Positions 9,112-19,996 of a DNA stretch of 64,000 nucleotides are shown piece by piece. A model generated the notes under the pieces. It had not been told where the DNA came from and did not search any database. It saw only the letters and a program-made list of their open reading frames with translations. The stretch spans positions 300,440,998-300,504,997 of the forward strand of contig NC_090319.1 in the NCBI RefSeq assembly GCF_040869045.1, given 5' to 3'. Both the position numbers and the translations under genes were made by a program. How positions within the stretch are numbered: position 1 is the first letter of the stretch; each line of letters opens with the position of its first letter. The DNA comes from Eurosta solidaginis. Lineage: Eukaryota; Arthropoda; Insecta; Diptera; Tephritidae.

Positions 9112-11172
9112 AACAAGTAAGGAAGGCTAAGTTCGGGTGTAACCGAACATTGCATACTCAGCTGAGAGCTTTGGAGAAAAAATAAGGGAAAATCACCATG
9201 TAGGAAAATGAATCTAGGGTAACCCTGGAATGTGTTTGTATGACATGGGTATCAAATGGAAGGTATTAAAGAGTATTTTAAAAGGGAGTGGACCATAGTT
9301 CTAAACGTGGACCAGGGGTGACTCTAGAATGTGTTTGTACGATATGGGTATCAAATGAAAGGTGTTAATGAGTATTTTAAAAGCGCTTGATCCTTAGTTC
9401 TATAGGTGGACGCCTTTTCGAGATATCGCCACAAAGGTGGACCAGGGGTGACTCTAGAATGTGTTTGTACGATATGGGTATGAAATGAAAGGTGTTAGTG
9501 AGCATTTTAAAAGGGAGTAGGCCTTAGGTCTATAGGTGGATGCCTTTTCGAGATATCGCCATAAAGGTGGGCCAGGAGTGACCCTAGAATTTGTTTGTAC
9601 GATATGGGTATCAAATGAAAGGTGTTAATGAGTATTTTAAAAGCGAGTGATCCTTAGTTCTATAGGTGGACGCCTTTTCGAGATATCGCCATAAAGGTGG
9701 ACCAGGGGTCACTCTATAATGTGTTTGTACAATATGGGTATCAAATTAAAAGTATTAATGAGGGTTTTAAAAGGAAGTGGTCCTTAGTTGTATGTGTGAA
9801 GGCGTTTTCGAATTATCGACCAAAATGTGGACCAGGGTGACCCAGAACATCATCTGTCGGGTACAGCTAATTTATTTATATATGTAATACCAGGAACAGT
9901 ATTCCTGCCAAGATTCCAAGGGCTTTTGATTGCGCCCTGCAGACCTTTTTCATTTTCTTCTACTTAATATGGTAGGTGTCACACCCATTTTACAAAGTTT
10001 TTTCTAAAGTTACTTTTTGCATCAATAAACCAATTAAATTACCATGTTTCATCCCTTTTTTCATATTTGATTTAGAATTATGGCATTTTTTTCATTTTTC
10101 GTAATTTTCGATTTCGAAAAAGTGGGCGCGGTTATAGTCGGATTTCGGCCGTTTTTTGGAAGATAAAGTGAGTTCAGATAAGTACGCGAACTGAGTTTAG
10201 TAAAGATATATCGGTTTTTGCTCAAGTTATCGTGTTACCGGCCAAGCGGAAGGACAGACGGTCGACTGTGTATAAAAACTGGGCGTGCCTTCAACAGATT
10301 TCGCCCATTTTCACAGAAAACAGTTACCGTCATAGAGTCTATGCCTCTACCAAATTTCAGAAGGGTTGGTAAATTATTGTTCAACTTATGGCATTAAAAG
10401 TATTCTAGACAAACTAAACGAAAAAGGGCAGAACCACGCCCATTTTGAAATTTTCTTTTATTTTTGTATTTTAATGCACCATATCATTACTGGAGTTGAA
10501 TGTTGACATAATTTACTTATATACAGTAAAGATATTAAATTTTTTGTTAAAATTTGATTTTTAAAAATTTTTTTTTTAAAGTGGGTGTGTTCTTCATCCG
10601 ATTTTTCTAATTTTTATTTAGCACATATATAGTAATAGTAGTAACGTTCCTGCCAAATTTCATCATGATATCTTCAGTGACTGCCAAATTACAGCTTGCA
10701 AAACTTTTAAATTACCTTCTTTTAAAAGTGGGCGGTGCCACGCCCATTCTCTAAAATTTTACTAATTTTCTATTCTTCGTCATAAGGTCAACCCACCTAC
10801 CAAGTTTCATCGCTTTATCCGTCTTTGGCAATGAATTATCGCATTTTTTCGGTTTTTCGAAATTTTCGATATCGAAAAGGTGGGCGTGGTTATAGTCCGA
10901 TATCGTCCATTTTAAATAGCGATCTGAGATGAGTGCCCAGGAACCTACATACCAAATTTCATCAAGATACCTCAAAATTTACTCAAGTTATCGTGTTAAC
11001 GGACAGACGGACGGACGGACGTACGGACATGGCTCAATCAAATTTTTTTTCGATACTGATGATTTTGATATATGGAAGTCTATATCTCTCTCGATTCCTT
11101 TATACCTGTACAACCAACCGTTATCCAATCAAAGTTAATATACTCTGTGAGCTCTGCTCAACTGAGTATAAA
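9112..11172 (+). mobile_element. Mini-me-like element, copy A
   Basis: Begins AACAAGTAAGGAAGGCTAAG, followed by a hairpin of the form GTTCGG-GTGTAA-CCGAAC, and ends with the block CTCTGCTCAACTGAGTATA. It contains a 130-bp tandem repeat (9216-9850, about five units), several AAAGTGGGCGTGG blocks, and near the end a GGACAGACGGACGGACGGAC proto-microsatellite followed by ATGGCT. The same ends and interior recur at 45217-49552. The combination of GTCY tetranucleotides and conserved flanks matches dipteran mini-me elements; a helentron-like replication mode is only a possibility. It encodes no protein that I recognise. Confidence 0.65.
9216..9850 (+). repeat. 130-bp tandem repeat, about 5 units
   Basis: Units are marked by CCAGGGGTGACTCTAGAAT at about 9311, 9441, 9571 and 9701, 130 bp apart, with a shortened first unit and a diverged last one. 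Same satellite as 45891-47830. Confidence 0.85.
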
Positions 11173-11321
11173 AAGAACGCGAAGTGTGATTAAATGATCC
11201 CGTGAGGTTACTAGGCCAACTGCAAAAGCGTTTGAAAATGTTTTTTTTAATTTTTATTATTTAAGAATTCATGAGCTTAACATCGGCTTATAGTAATTGA
11301 ATATTCAATTATTATGGTTTC

Positions 11322-11503
11322 CTAAGAGAAACTGAAAATAAAGAAGGAAACATTTGCTGGAATATTGCGATGGTGCTATTTCGAAAACCGCCACGTAATC
11401 ATCATCATGCAATTTCGTAATGTTATCAAAGGTTTCGCCGAGATTCGAACCGCGAATCGCACGGTGAAACTGCAGTTGCCTTAACCACTAGGCTATCCTG
11501 CTT
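11322..11503 (-). mobile_element. tRNA-derived SINE (family B), copy with tRNA head
   Basis: On the minus strand the head reads GCAGGATAGCCTAGTGGTTA with box A, then GCGGTTCGAATCTCGG with box B, followed by a body of about 110 bp ending GTTTCTCTTAG. It is a pol III-type tRNA-like head, not a functional tRNA gene, because the body is repeated at 11589-11724. Confidence 0.7.
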
Positions 11504-11588
11504 GTATTTGTTTCCTGGCTTAATTCAGTTTATCTCATTTCTACACTAACAACACAGTTGAGACATACTGTCTCTATATTAATTTATG

Positions 11589-11724
11589 TTTCGCGGTTCG
11601 AATCTCGGTGAAACCTTTGACAACATTACGAAATTGCATGATGATGATTACGTGGCGGTTTTCGAAATGGTACCATCGCAATATGCCAGTAAATGTTTCC
11701 TTCTTTATTTTCAGTTTCTCTTAG
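11589..11724 (+). mobile_element. tRNA-derived SINE (family B), 5'-truncated copy
   Basis: The plus strand starts at the B box (CGCGGTTCGAATCTCGG) and shares the body of the copy at 11322-11503 in opposite orientation, ending GTTTCTCTTAG. Truncation at the B box removes the A box, so the copy cannot drive pol III transcription. Confidence 0.7.
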
Positions 11725-12293
11725 AAAAACATAGTATATTTAATTACTATAAGTCTATGTTATACTGTTTTCACACAGAAACTTAATGATCTCATTTCAC
11801 CTGCTAATGAAATCGTAAATTTTTTGCTTTCACACAGAAGTAACTGCTCGATTAGTATGAAGGATGAGACAGACAATCATGGCGGGACGATACAAGGTGG
11901 GAGCATGGTGGCATGCCTACAAACAAAAAAAATTCCATGTACTTGTAAATTCGATGGACAAATGTCAAAATCGTACTGCGCCGGTAGTTGATGTATCAAA
12001 TCAAATAAAAAAGGTTATAATCAGCTGTTCGATGCGGCCACCTTGTATCGTTCCGCCATGCAGACAATGACATTTGCTTTGAAAACTAAGAAGCGGAAAC
12101 GGAAGCGGAACTGCCAACAGAGTTGCATTGTGCTTTTGACTTCATTAGGCATTCGATTAGCTACTAATGAAATAATAATAGATTCGAATTTTGTAGGGAA
12201 GATTGAGCTCAATAAGCGTCTTAATGTAGAAAATTGCCTTTATTATTCAATAAGCCGTCTGTGTGAAATTAGTATTAAGCTCATGAATTCTTC

Positions 12294-12428
12294 TCTGTGA
12301 AGTCCCAAAGTAGAATAAATAAAGACCACTTTGCAATACTGAATATTGGAGTTATTTATTCGACAGTTCAGCGATTCGAACGTTAGCAGAAGATGCGAAA
12401 TAATCGGAATCCCCCAAAATTTGTTACA
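12294..12428 (+). mobile_element. Solo-LTR fragment
   Basis: Shares AATAAAGACC, AATATTGGAGTTATTTATTC and CGATTCGAACGTTAGCAGAAG with the solo LTRs at 17076, 19162, 42545 and 62626, and ends TTTGTTACA followed by ATAT. The 5' part of the LTR is missing. It ends 28 bases from the LIM exon donor. Confidence 0.7.
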
Positions 12429-12455
12429 ATATTTAGATATAAAGATAGAGCTTAC

Positions 12456-12725
12456 CCTTTGTCCTGGCTTTCGCGCCACCGGTCGTATAGCTTTTGCTGG
12501 TAGCCTATAATGTTGCGTACAATAGAAACGTCCATTGGGATCATCACGATCGAATGCATAGCCACCTAAACGTAAATTCGTATGACAATGATGACACTTC
12601 AGGCACGAGCGATGAAATATGAGATCTTCAGCGGTAATTTTTTCCATTAAATAAACGATTTGCTTACAGAAGTGACATTTTTCGGAGGCGGCTTGCTTCT
12701 TAAATGCCAACGCAACTTTAGCGCT
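12456..12725 (-). CDS. Mical: Mical exon 8 (LIM domain)
   Basis: This exon codes the single LIM domain of Mical. The zinc ligands are readable in order: CHFC, then H and C of HRSC 20 residues on, then CHHC as CLKCHHC, and finally CTQH near FYCTQHY, so both zinc fingers are complete. It is preceded by SAKVALAFKKQAASEK and followed by RLPAKAIRPVARKPGQR. The acceptor is AATTTAG and the donor GTAAGC, phase 0 at both ends. In MICAL proteins the LIM domain takes part in autoinhibition with the C-terminal region. The exon is intact. Confidence 0.95.
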
Positions 12726-15037
12726 CTAAATTGCATTAAAAATTTAGAATTTTGTGTATGTAAGTAAAAAAAAAAAGTACATATTCAAATTTATATTAAA
12801 AAAAAATACATAAAAGTTAGTTCGTTGCTGTATAAAGTTTTGTTTTGTGGTGAAAGTGAAATGAATACAGTTTTTGTTAGCGCTTGAATGTTTGTATGTA
12901 ACGATTTATGTACAACAAAAAAAGACGAAATTAACAAAATATTTCTTGAATAAAACGCGAAGAAAACCTAAGACGAGTTAATTGATGTAAACACTAAAAC
13001 AAATTAAATTAAAAAATAAAAACGCAAGAAATCTGTTTGACTAAATCGTATACATTGGACTATAAAATACTTAAGGACAAATGTCATTGAAACAAGAAGA
13101 CAGAAATTAAAAACGAAATACCAAAACAAAAATATCACATTTATGACTAAGCAAATATTGAAGGACAAATACTGACTTAGCAATAAACGTACCTTAAGCA
13201 ACACGAAGTATAAAAAAAAAAAACAAATGACAACGATAGAATCGACATTACAGATTTCAAGTTATAGAACACACTAGTCATAATACATAAAAATTAAACT
13301 CGAGTTAAAATTAAATATTTAATAAGATTAACAGTAATAATAATTTTTGTCTACATAACTCCGGGGAGTTTTAAGCCGAACTTCTTCTCCAATTTGTGGT
13401 TGAAATTTTTAACTTTTTATTTAAACTCAGATTGTGGGATATTTACAAAATAGGTAAAAGCGTACGCAACTATATTTTTATCGTCCATTTTCCTCCTCTT
13501 CTCGCTCTTACTCAGGTTCGCCCATTTGCTTTGCTTCTCCGCCACCTTCTCCATCCGCTTTCTGGATGTGTAAAACTTCAATACTTAGACACGAACCGAA
13601 ACGAAACTATGAAATACTATCAGACGTTGTCCTGCCAAAAAATGTATATTTCATAATTGAAAAATTAACTTTCTCTCGGCCCCTCATATGTTTATACCTC
13701 TTCAGCTATCCCCCTATCACCTTGATATTTTTTCATATCCTCATTTCTCTCAACTCCTTTCTCTTCTCTGTTCCATCTATTCTTCAAGCTCTCAAGTTTT
13801 TCAGTTTTAGTCTTTCTTCTTTTCTGATTATATTCCTGCTCATCTGAGTCGTGAAACGTTGTCCTGCCGGAAAATTTGCATGCCTATAATCGAACGAATT
13901 TACTTTCTCCCGGCCCCTCTCATATTTTTTCCTCTTTAGTTTTCTTCATATCACCCTGATATTTTTTCACATTCTTAATTCTTTCAACTCTTTTATCTTC
14001 TCTTGCCCCACCTTTTACTCAAGCCTTTCAGCTTAGTCTTTCTTCTTCTATTCTGATGCTAATTCTGCTTGTCTGAATCGCGCTTTTCCTCTTCCTGTTT
14101 CTAATCCTATTATTATCTCTTCCTCTGCACATTGTTTGTATTGCTTCTTTTACCTAATTCTAGTCCTATAAATCTGTGTATCCCAAGGCGAATTCAGTAC
14201 CAGGTGTTGTTATCCCAACAGCTGATTGCTTCTTCTTGATTATTTTCCATACAGCGCCTTGTACTTTAATGTCAGTTAATTGAAATCAATTAAAATTTTC
14301 TTTTGACTTGACATTCTTCTGCACGGCGAATTTGTTGAATTCGCTTTGCCACCACCTGCTATGGATTCGCTGTGTCCTGTATCTATTTATATTTTTTTTA
14401 TTTCTCCTCCTCTCTCACGCACACTCTTTTGCATGTCCTCTCCTGAGCATTTTCCCGCTCCATCATACTCTTCCACTTGTACATATGAACGTGAAAGCGG
14501 ATTTAGTTTTTTTCTAGTAGGGGCGTGGGACCACCCTCTTTTTCAAAATGGTTAAAGATTATAATTCACTTCTAGCGATTTCAATCTTACATTAGGTTTA
14601 TTAAAAATGTAAGAGAAAGAATTCTGTATATACAAAAAATGTTCGAAAAAAACTTTCGAAACTGAAGGGCTTCTACTATTTTCGAAATTTTTAGTATTTA
14701 GAAGTTTTGATCTTATTGTTATTGTTATCTTCCCCTATGTTGTGCATGTCTTCTTATAGCTCCGGAAGACTCCCAAAAAACAAAAAATTATAACGCGTGG
14801 CAGTAGTCGAAATCCCATCTCCAAGTGTTTTCTTTTCCGTCAAGAAAAACTTCTCAGCAAAAATGTATTTTCCCTCGCATATGTCGTTGGGAGTCGGCAT
14901 ACGTGCGTCGTAATTTGTACGAAAAAGTAAAAGTAGCACAAATTTGAGAAGAAGCACAATCTTAAACTTCTCATTATATGTTTTTGAAATCTTTAATAAA
15001 TTGCCTGTAAAGTCGATTCTATACGAAATTTACTCAC
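12726..15037. other. Mical intron 7: pyrimidine-rich DNA with a 232-bp tandem duplication
   Basis: A/T-rich in the first 650 bases with no recognisable gene. From 13480 to 14200 the plus strand is rich in TTTCTTCTTTCTC. Two diverged tandem units start at GTTGTCCTGCC (about 13626 and 13858), about 232 bp apart, both containing CGGCCCCTC and GATATTTTTTCA. No coding potential is visible on either strand. Confidence 0.55.
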
Positions 15038-15562
15038 TGATTTCGGCACTGAATTGCCGCTTGTTGGGGGAGTAGGATTCTTTTCATCATTGGGTTTATT
15101 ATCTTCTTTTCTCGCAAATTGCCCAGCAATAGACGCAACTTTATTGCGTCCACGTTCACCAACTTCTAATATAGAACCCTCCTTCAATTGTTTATCCAAA
15201 TTTTTTAAAGTTTGATCAATTTCTTTGAATTTTTCTTCCACTGATTCTTGGCGTGTGGGTTTTGCCATTTTATTTTGTCTAGCCAAAAATTGTTCTTTAC
15301 TCCATTTTGGTACCTTTTCACGTCCTTTAGGGCCATGTATTTCAGTTCGTTTCGATTGTTCGATTTTTTTTTCGATTGCGCGCATGTTCCAATCTGTACT
15401 ATCGATTTTGCCAATAGCGCGCATCAAATCTTTTGGTTTCTTATCATTACCATGAGCATTTCGCGAAGTGATGCGCTGTTCCATGGATTTGATACGATCG
15501 CTAAATTGTTCGTCGAGATTGTTACGGGGCATAGCCGATGGTATATCACCCCGATTGCGATC
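15038..15562 (-). CDS. Mical: Mical exon 7 (basic/charged linker)
   Basis: A 175-codon exon, phase 0 at both ends (acceptor AATTTAG-type, donor GTGAGT). It begins DRNRGDIPSAMPRNNLDEQF and is rich in Lys and Glu, with recognisable insect Mical segments such as STDWNMRAIEKKIEQSKR and GREKVPKWSKEQFLARQNK, then a helical EEKFKEIDQTLKNLDKQL and IAGQFARK. It ends PTPPTSGNSVPKS. The reading direction, the phases and the position between exon 6 and the LIM exon support the assignment. The function of this linker is not defined by any domain I recognise; low-complexity helices may mediate partner binding. Confidence 0.9.
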
Positions 15563-16100
15563 CTAAATGTGGGCGGGGGAGTCGTTCGAGTGTTTCACAT
15601 GAATTTGTTTCATTTGTAGGTATGAAATTCGTTGGTATAAGGTCATACGGTGGGAGGGGTGGAAAGGATAAAAATGTCAGCAAAATAAAATGAGGAATAG
15701 GAGTTAGGGGAAATTTTTTGTAAATGAAAAGAAAAAAAATTATGATTTTTAATTAAAGAAAAAAAATATGAGCAACATAAATGGTTTTACATAAATCTAG
15801 TATATAACTAAATCTCGAAGTACACATACGTTAAGATTGTAAAAATTAAACAAAACAACAAAACAAATTACGCTGCAGCGATAGCACAATATTAATCAAA
15901 AATTAAACAAACTTAGCCAGAAACTAGGTTTCATCGCCAGGCATTAACTGCGTACAAAATAATTAACCAATGAAAACCCAACAAATTAAATTCAAATAAT
16001 ATACAAATTAATAACACTTAAATCTAAAACTATTACCACAGCAATTAAATAAGAATAAACGAATTGAGGAGTATCCTTCTACAGTATTAGTCTCGGATAC
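15563..16100. other. A/T-rich intron DNA
   Basis: Start of the 6.1-kb intron between Mical exons 7 and 6. Apart from a G-rich run near 15650 it is A/T-rich, and I see no repeat, ORF or RNA in it. Confidence 0.4.
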
Positions 16101-16494
16101 TGGAAATCGATATCGCTTAAACCGAAAAGTATGTTGTCTTTAGTTCTGTACAGCAGCGAAACGAAAAAAAGCAGTGACTGAAACTATGCAAACCAATCTC
16201 AAAAATGTTTTCGAAAAAATTCGAACATTTTACGAAAATTTCGAAATCTTTCCTGGAGTTCACTGATTTTCGGTGCTATTTTGTGCAAATCGATTTATGG
16301 AAATCGATATCGCTTAAACCCAAAAGTATGTTGTCTTTAGTTCTGTACAGCAGCGAAAAGAAAAAAAGCAGTGACTGAAACTATGCAAACGAATCTCAAA
16401 AATGTTTTCGAAAAAATTCGAACATTTTACGAAAATTTCGAACATCGTTTCTATAGTTCTCTGATTTGCGGTGCTAGTTTGTGCCTTCTTTAGG
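16101..16494. repeat. 197-bp direct tandem duplication
   Basis: Unit 1 starts TGGAAATCGATATCGCTTAA at 16101 and unit 2 with the same bases at 16298. Both share AGTATGTTGTCTTTAGTTCT and a run of TTCGAA-rich bases, with few differences. It is a local duplication with no coding potential, flanking the Harbinger-like element. Confidence 0.8.
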
Positions 16495-16535
16495 AGGTGT
16501 AGTATTTTCGGCAAAATATAAAACAATTTCAGTTA

Positions 16536-17906
16536 GGCTCGGTTTTTCAGCAGTTGCTTAAACTAAGATTATACTAATTTCGCTTAAACTCTAGATCAAA
16601 TTTAAACTCCAGTTAAACTACTGAGCAGTTTTTCAGTTACAGTTTAAGGCCGCTTTTTTGAACGGCAACATTGGTTTTTTATTATCTAGTTAATTTGTAG
16701 ATACGACAACGATTTTCCTTACCCAACAAATATTTAAAAGATATTTCTCCAGCGAAATATATATCCAGTTCCGGAGGTGACACCAACATCATTATCTAGT
16801 TATTTTTTAAACCAGACATTTCTCAAAATGATATCCAGCTTCATTCTCCAATCACCTTTGAAAAATTTATAGTTATCGACTTGATATCCAACGTCATTAG
16901 CATTTTCAAATTATTATCCAACCTTTGACAGATTTTGAGAAATATACAGTTCTCAAATGAATATTCAACATATTTCTCCAGTTGATATCCAAACAACAGT
17001 TGTCTATTGTGAGAAATAAACACCTGATTGATAGCAGTAATGAAGCGTAATTTATCAAAAATAAATTATGTATATTGTAACGAATTTAGGGAAATCCTGG
17101 TTATTATGCACCTTCTGCTAACGTTCGAATCGCTGAACTGTCGAATAAATAACTCCAATATTCAGTATTGCAATCTGGTCTTTATTTAGATTACTTTGGG
17201 AATACTTCACTTCACAACTACATAATAGCGTGTTTAAATCAAATTGATTAATCATTCCTCGGCTTGCGCTGCTTTTATACTCTCTGTTGCCTCGTCCGAA
17301 TATTTCTCCTAAGGTCGAGACGTTCACCTTCTAGAATTTTTGTATCTTCTGCTTGGAAATTAATTGAGCGATATGCGTGTGTATGTGTGAGTAACAACTT
17401 CGGTTGATGACTACATGTGTGTGTGTGTGGGAGATATCTCTTCACTTCGAGCTGGTTATATGTGTATGTACATAAGTTTGCCTGCTTACTGTATTTTGTT
17501 GTTGTAATTATTTACTAACAGCATAGTGATGCTAATATTCGTCGCAATATTTTATTTATTTTCCTGAAAATATTGTGGTATGGCATCTTACATTTGAGTC
17601 CAGTTAGAGAACCACAAGTTGGAAATAAAATTTTTTCTCCAGTTGATGAGCCACTGTTTCGAAACAACTCTTGGGATTTTAGAAGTATGCTTAGTTATCA
17701 ACATGAGCTCAAATGCTTTTTGGGTATATTCGACGCCATTTCGAACGAATGCAAATCAGCGATATGTTAACTAGAGTTTAACCCTGCCAGATAGGCCGCT
17801 TAAGCTCAGCTTAAACTTCACTTAAAGTAGACTGAAGAACTGCAGTATAAGTTTAAGCGTAGTTTAACTGACAAACTGAGTTGAACTTGTACTGAAAAAC
17901 CGGGCC
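16536..17906. mobile_element. PIF/Harbinger-like non-autonomous element with TTA target duplication
   Basis: The ends are GGCTCGGTTTTTCAG and the inverse CTGAAAAACCGGGCC, flanked on both sides by TTA (16533-16535 and 17907-17909), the 3-bp target typical of PIF/Harbinger. Inside, AGTTTAA-type motifs are repeated near both ends. A solo LTR (17076-17546) is nested within it. A 134-bp relative lies at 44357-44490. No transposase ORF is present. Confidence 0.7.
17076..17546 (-). mobile_element. Solo LTR with ATAT target duplication
   Basis: 471 bp, TGTAACGAAT...TTCGTCGCA, flanked by ATAT at 17072-17075 and 17547-17550. On the minus strand it carries AATAAAGACC. Three other complete relatives share its ends. 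The TG...CA termini, 4-bp target duplication and poly(A) signal fit an LTR left after recombination of a Ty3/gypsy-like element. No internal coding region remains. Confidence 0.75.
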
Positions 17907-17909
17907 TTA

Positions 17910-18984
17910 CGAGTCGAAAAATTTAAATTAAACGGGTTGTGGTATGTAAAATGAATACCAGGGGCATCTTTTAAAGAAGACTCCTCTAGCTTTTCCTATA
18001 CACAGTTGTAGTTAGTGAATTCCTGAAAACCTTAAGAGCAAGCAAAAAAACACGAAACGATATTGCAAACTGGTCCAGCGTTATCAAATTTTCGCTTTCG
18101 GTCACAGAAAGAGCGCCTACATTGATACAGAGTAGCACAGTACCAGCGCCCAGCAATAACCGCAGATAAAAACGGATTAATCGGAAAATACGATTTACAA
18201 AACAAAACTTTAGCAAAATAGAAAAAAATAAAAATAACCGAATCAGTTTTACTAAAAGGAATTGTGTCACGCTTTTAGGCATAAATACCCGTCGCTCGAG
18301 ATCGGGAACGAGATCTTTAACGATAGCGATTTCCAGATTTCATTGAGGTAAATCCACATTAAACGAACACATTTTACCAAAAAGACTTTATGATTACTTT
18401 TTCTAACTAAAAACGTTGGTTATTACAATCGATAATACTTATATCCTGTGAGCAAGACGAGTTGATAACAAATAATATGTTTTTTATCTTTAAAATTGGT
18501 TTTACGTACCAAAGCTTCAAAGGACAGACGTCATAAAGTACATTTTTCGAACATGCAAACGACTTTCAACCACTTGGAAATATTGGCAGTTGGCCTCTAA
18601 AGTACAAATACACAAGCAATATACTTAAGTTCATTGCTGAAAGTACTTTCGAATGTACAAAAAGCATTGCTGGCCTTGCAGACAATTGCTTGATACAGCT
18701 GCGGCACACATGGGGGTAGAAAGACAGCTACTGCATGATGCAAACCATATTGTAGGCCTGAATATTTCTCTTCAAGCCTGATGTGATGTGTCAGAACTCC
18801 ATGCTTTGCTTGGATTTTCCGATTTAGTGAAAGTGGCGCAGCAATACAACAATGAAATTTGACTGTGCTAGTTTTGTCTCTTTCTCTTGTTTAAACCCTT
18901 TCGTACTGGTGTGTATCACCTTTCCAGATATAGGGGAAAATAACCTAGGCATCTTCATATCCGTGGAATATATCGACTGCTGAG
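17910..18984. other. Intron DNA without recognisable features
   Basis: Mixed-composition DNA between the Harbinger-like element and the foldback element. A minus-strand ORF (17986-18282) starts MPKSVTQFLLV and has hydrophobic stretches, but there are no splice links to Mical and no relatives that I know of. I see no clear repeat. Confidence 0.35.
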
Positions 18985-19820
18985 TGGAATATCAATCAGC
19001 CTATCTCGGCGGACGTTTTGACAAGGGTCTATCTTAGAAAACTTTTGAATAACTATTTTTTTAGGATTTTTCTTGAAAAACCAACTATTTCAGAATTCGG
19101 TTGATAAACGCTCTATCTCAGAATGTTGTTCAAAAACATACAGAGTTTATATTCAATATATTGTAACAAATTTTGGGGAATTCCACTTATTCCAAACCTT
19201 CTGCTAACGTTCGAATCGCTAAACTGTTGAATAAATAACTCCAATATTCAATAATGCAAAATGGTCTTTACTTTACTCTACTTTGAGAGTACTTCACAAT
19301 AACACTTATACTTCACAACCAATAGCATGCTTAAATCAAAACTGATTAGTCATGCCTCAACTTGCGCTGTTTTTATACTCTCGGTTTCCTCGTTCACCCG
19401 TTTCTCCTAAGGTCTAGTAATTTCGCGAACTTCATGCTTGGTTACCAGCCATATACATGTATATTTGTAGTTTGTAGCCATATGCGTGTGTATATGTGAG
19501 TACTATTTCGGCTGATGGTGAGTATCTCTCTGTTGCCTTGTATGTACATGTGTAAAAGATGATTGATTTATTTACGTACATACGAGTGGCTGCTTAGTAT
19601 CGGCTTAGGGATGCTAGTATCACTTAGTGATGTTAATATTCGTCACAATATTTTGACATCAGCTGGCGTATTTATGAAAAAAAAAATCTATGATAGGTTT
19701 TCCTTTAACCGAATTATGAGATAGCACGCTTTTGAAACAATTCTGAAATAGGGCGTTATTCAAAAGTTTTCTGAGAGAAAGCGTTTTCGAAGGGGTAGCC
19801 GAGATAGTTTGATATTATAA
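18985..19820. mobile_element. Foldback element interrupted by a solo LTR
   Basis: The left arm (about 18985-19155) and right arm (about 19655-19820) are imperfect inverted copies sharing CTATCTCGGC, AAAACTTTTGAATAAC, TATTTCAGAATT and CTATCTC-type motifs. The LTR at 19162-19647 lies between the arms. A shorter relic of the same family is near 29195-29285. Confidence 0.65.
19162..19647 (-). mobile_element. Solo LTR with ATAT target duplication (second copy)
   Basis: 486 bp, TGTAACAAATTTTGG...ATTCGTCACA, flanked by ATAT (19158-19161 and 19648-19651). It shares AATAACTCCAATATTCA and the (minus-strand) AATAAAG-like signal with the copies at 17076 and 42545. Confidence 0.75.
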
Positions 19821-19996
19821 TAGAACAAGTATTGTCAATATTGGCATTATTTTCAAAACTAGCCAGTGGTACGCAAAAAATACTCCTGTTCCAAAAATTA
19901 TGTGTATTAAACAAACAAGTTAATAGAAAGTGCTGATGCTGAATAGCATTTTAGTAAGTTTTAGATAAGAAGTAGAGTTGCATCATATTCAAATAT

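Larger units (their letters stand above)
11263..12292. mobile_element. TIR-bounded element containing an inverted pair of SINE copies
   Basis: Perfect 18-bp inverted ends AAGAATTCATGAGCTTAA (11263-11280 and 12275-12292). Inside are two SINE copies facing each other and a second inverted pair (CATGGCGGGACGATACAAGG at 11879-11898 against 12040-12061). No transposase is seen, so it is a composite non-autonomous element. Confidence 0.55.

Noticed and set aside
11433..11503. tRNA-like sequence resembling a true tRNA gene on the minus strand
   Set aside because: Its downstream body is repeated at 11589-11724, which defines a SINE. Acceptor stem pairing is not convincing.
17986..18282. A hydrophobic 98-codon minus-strand ORF
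   Set aside because: No splice sites in phase with Mical exons, no known family, and composition like the neighbouring intron.
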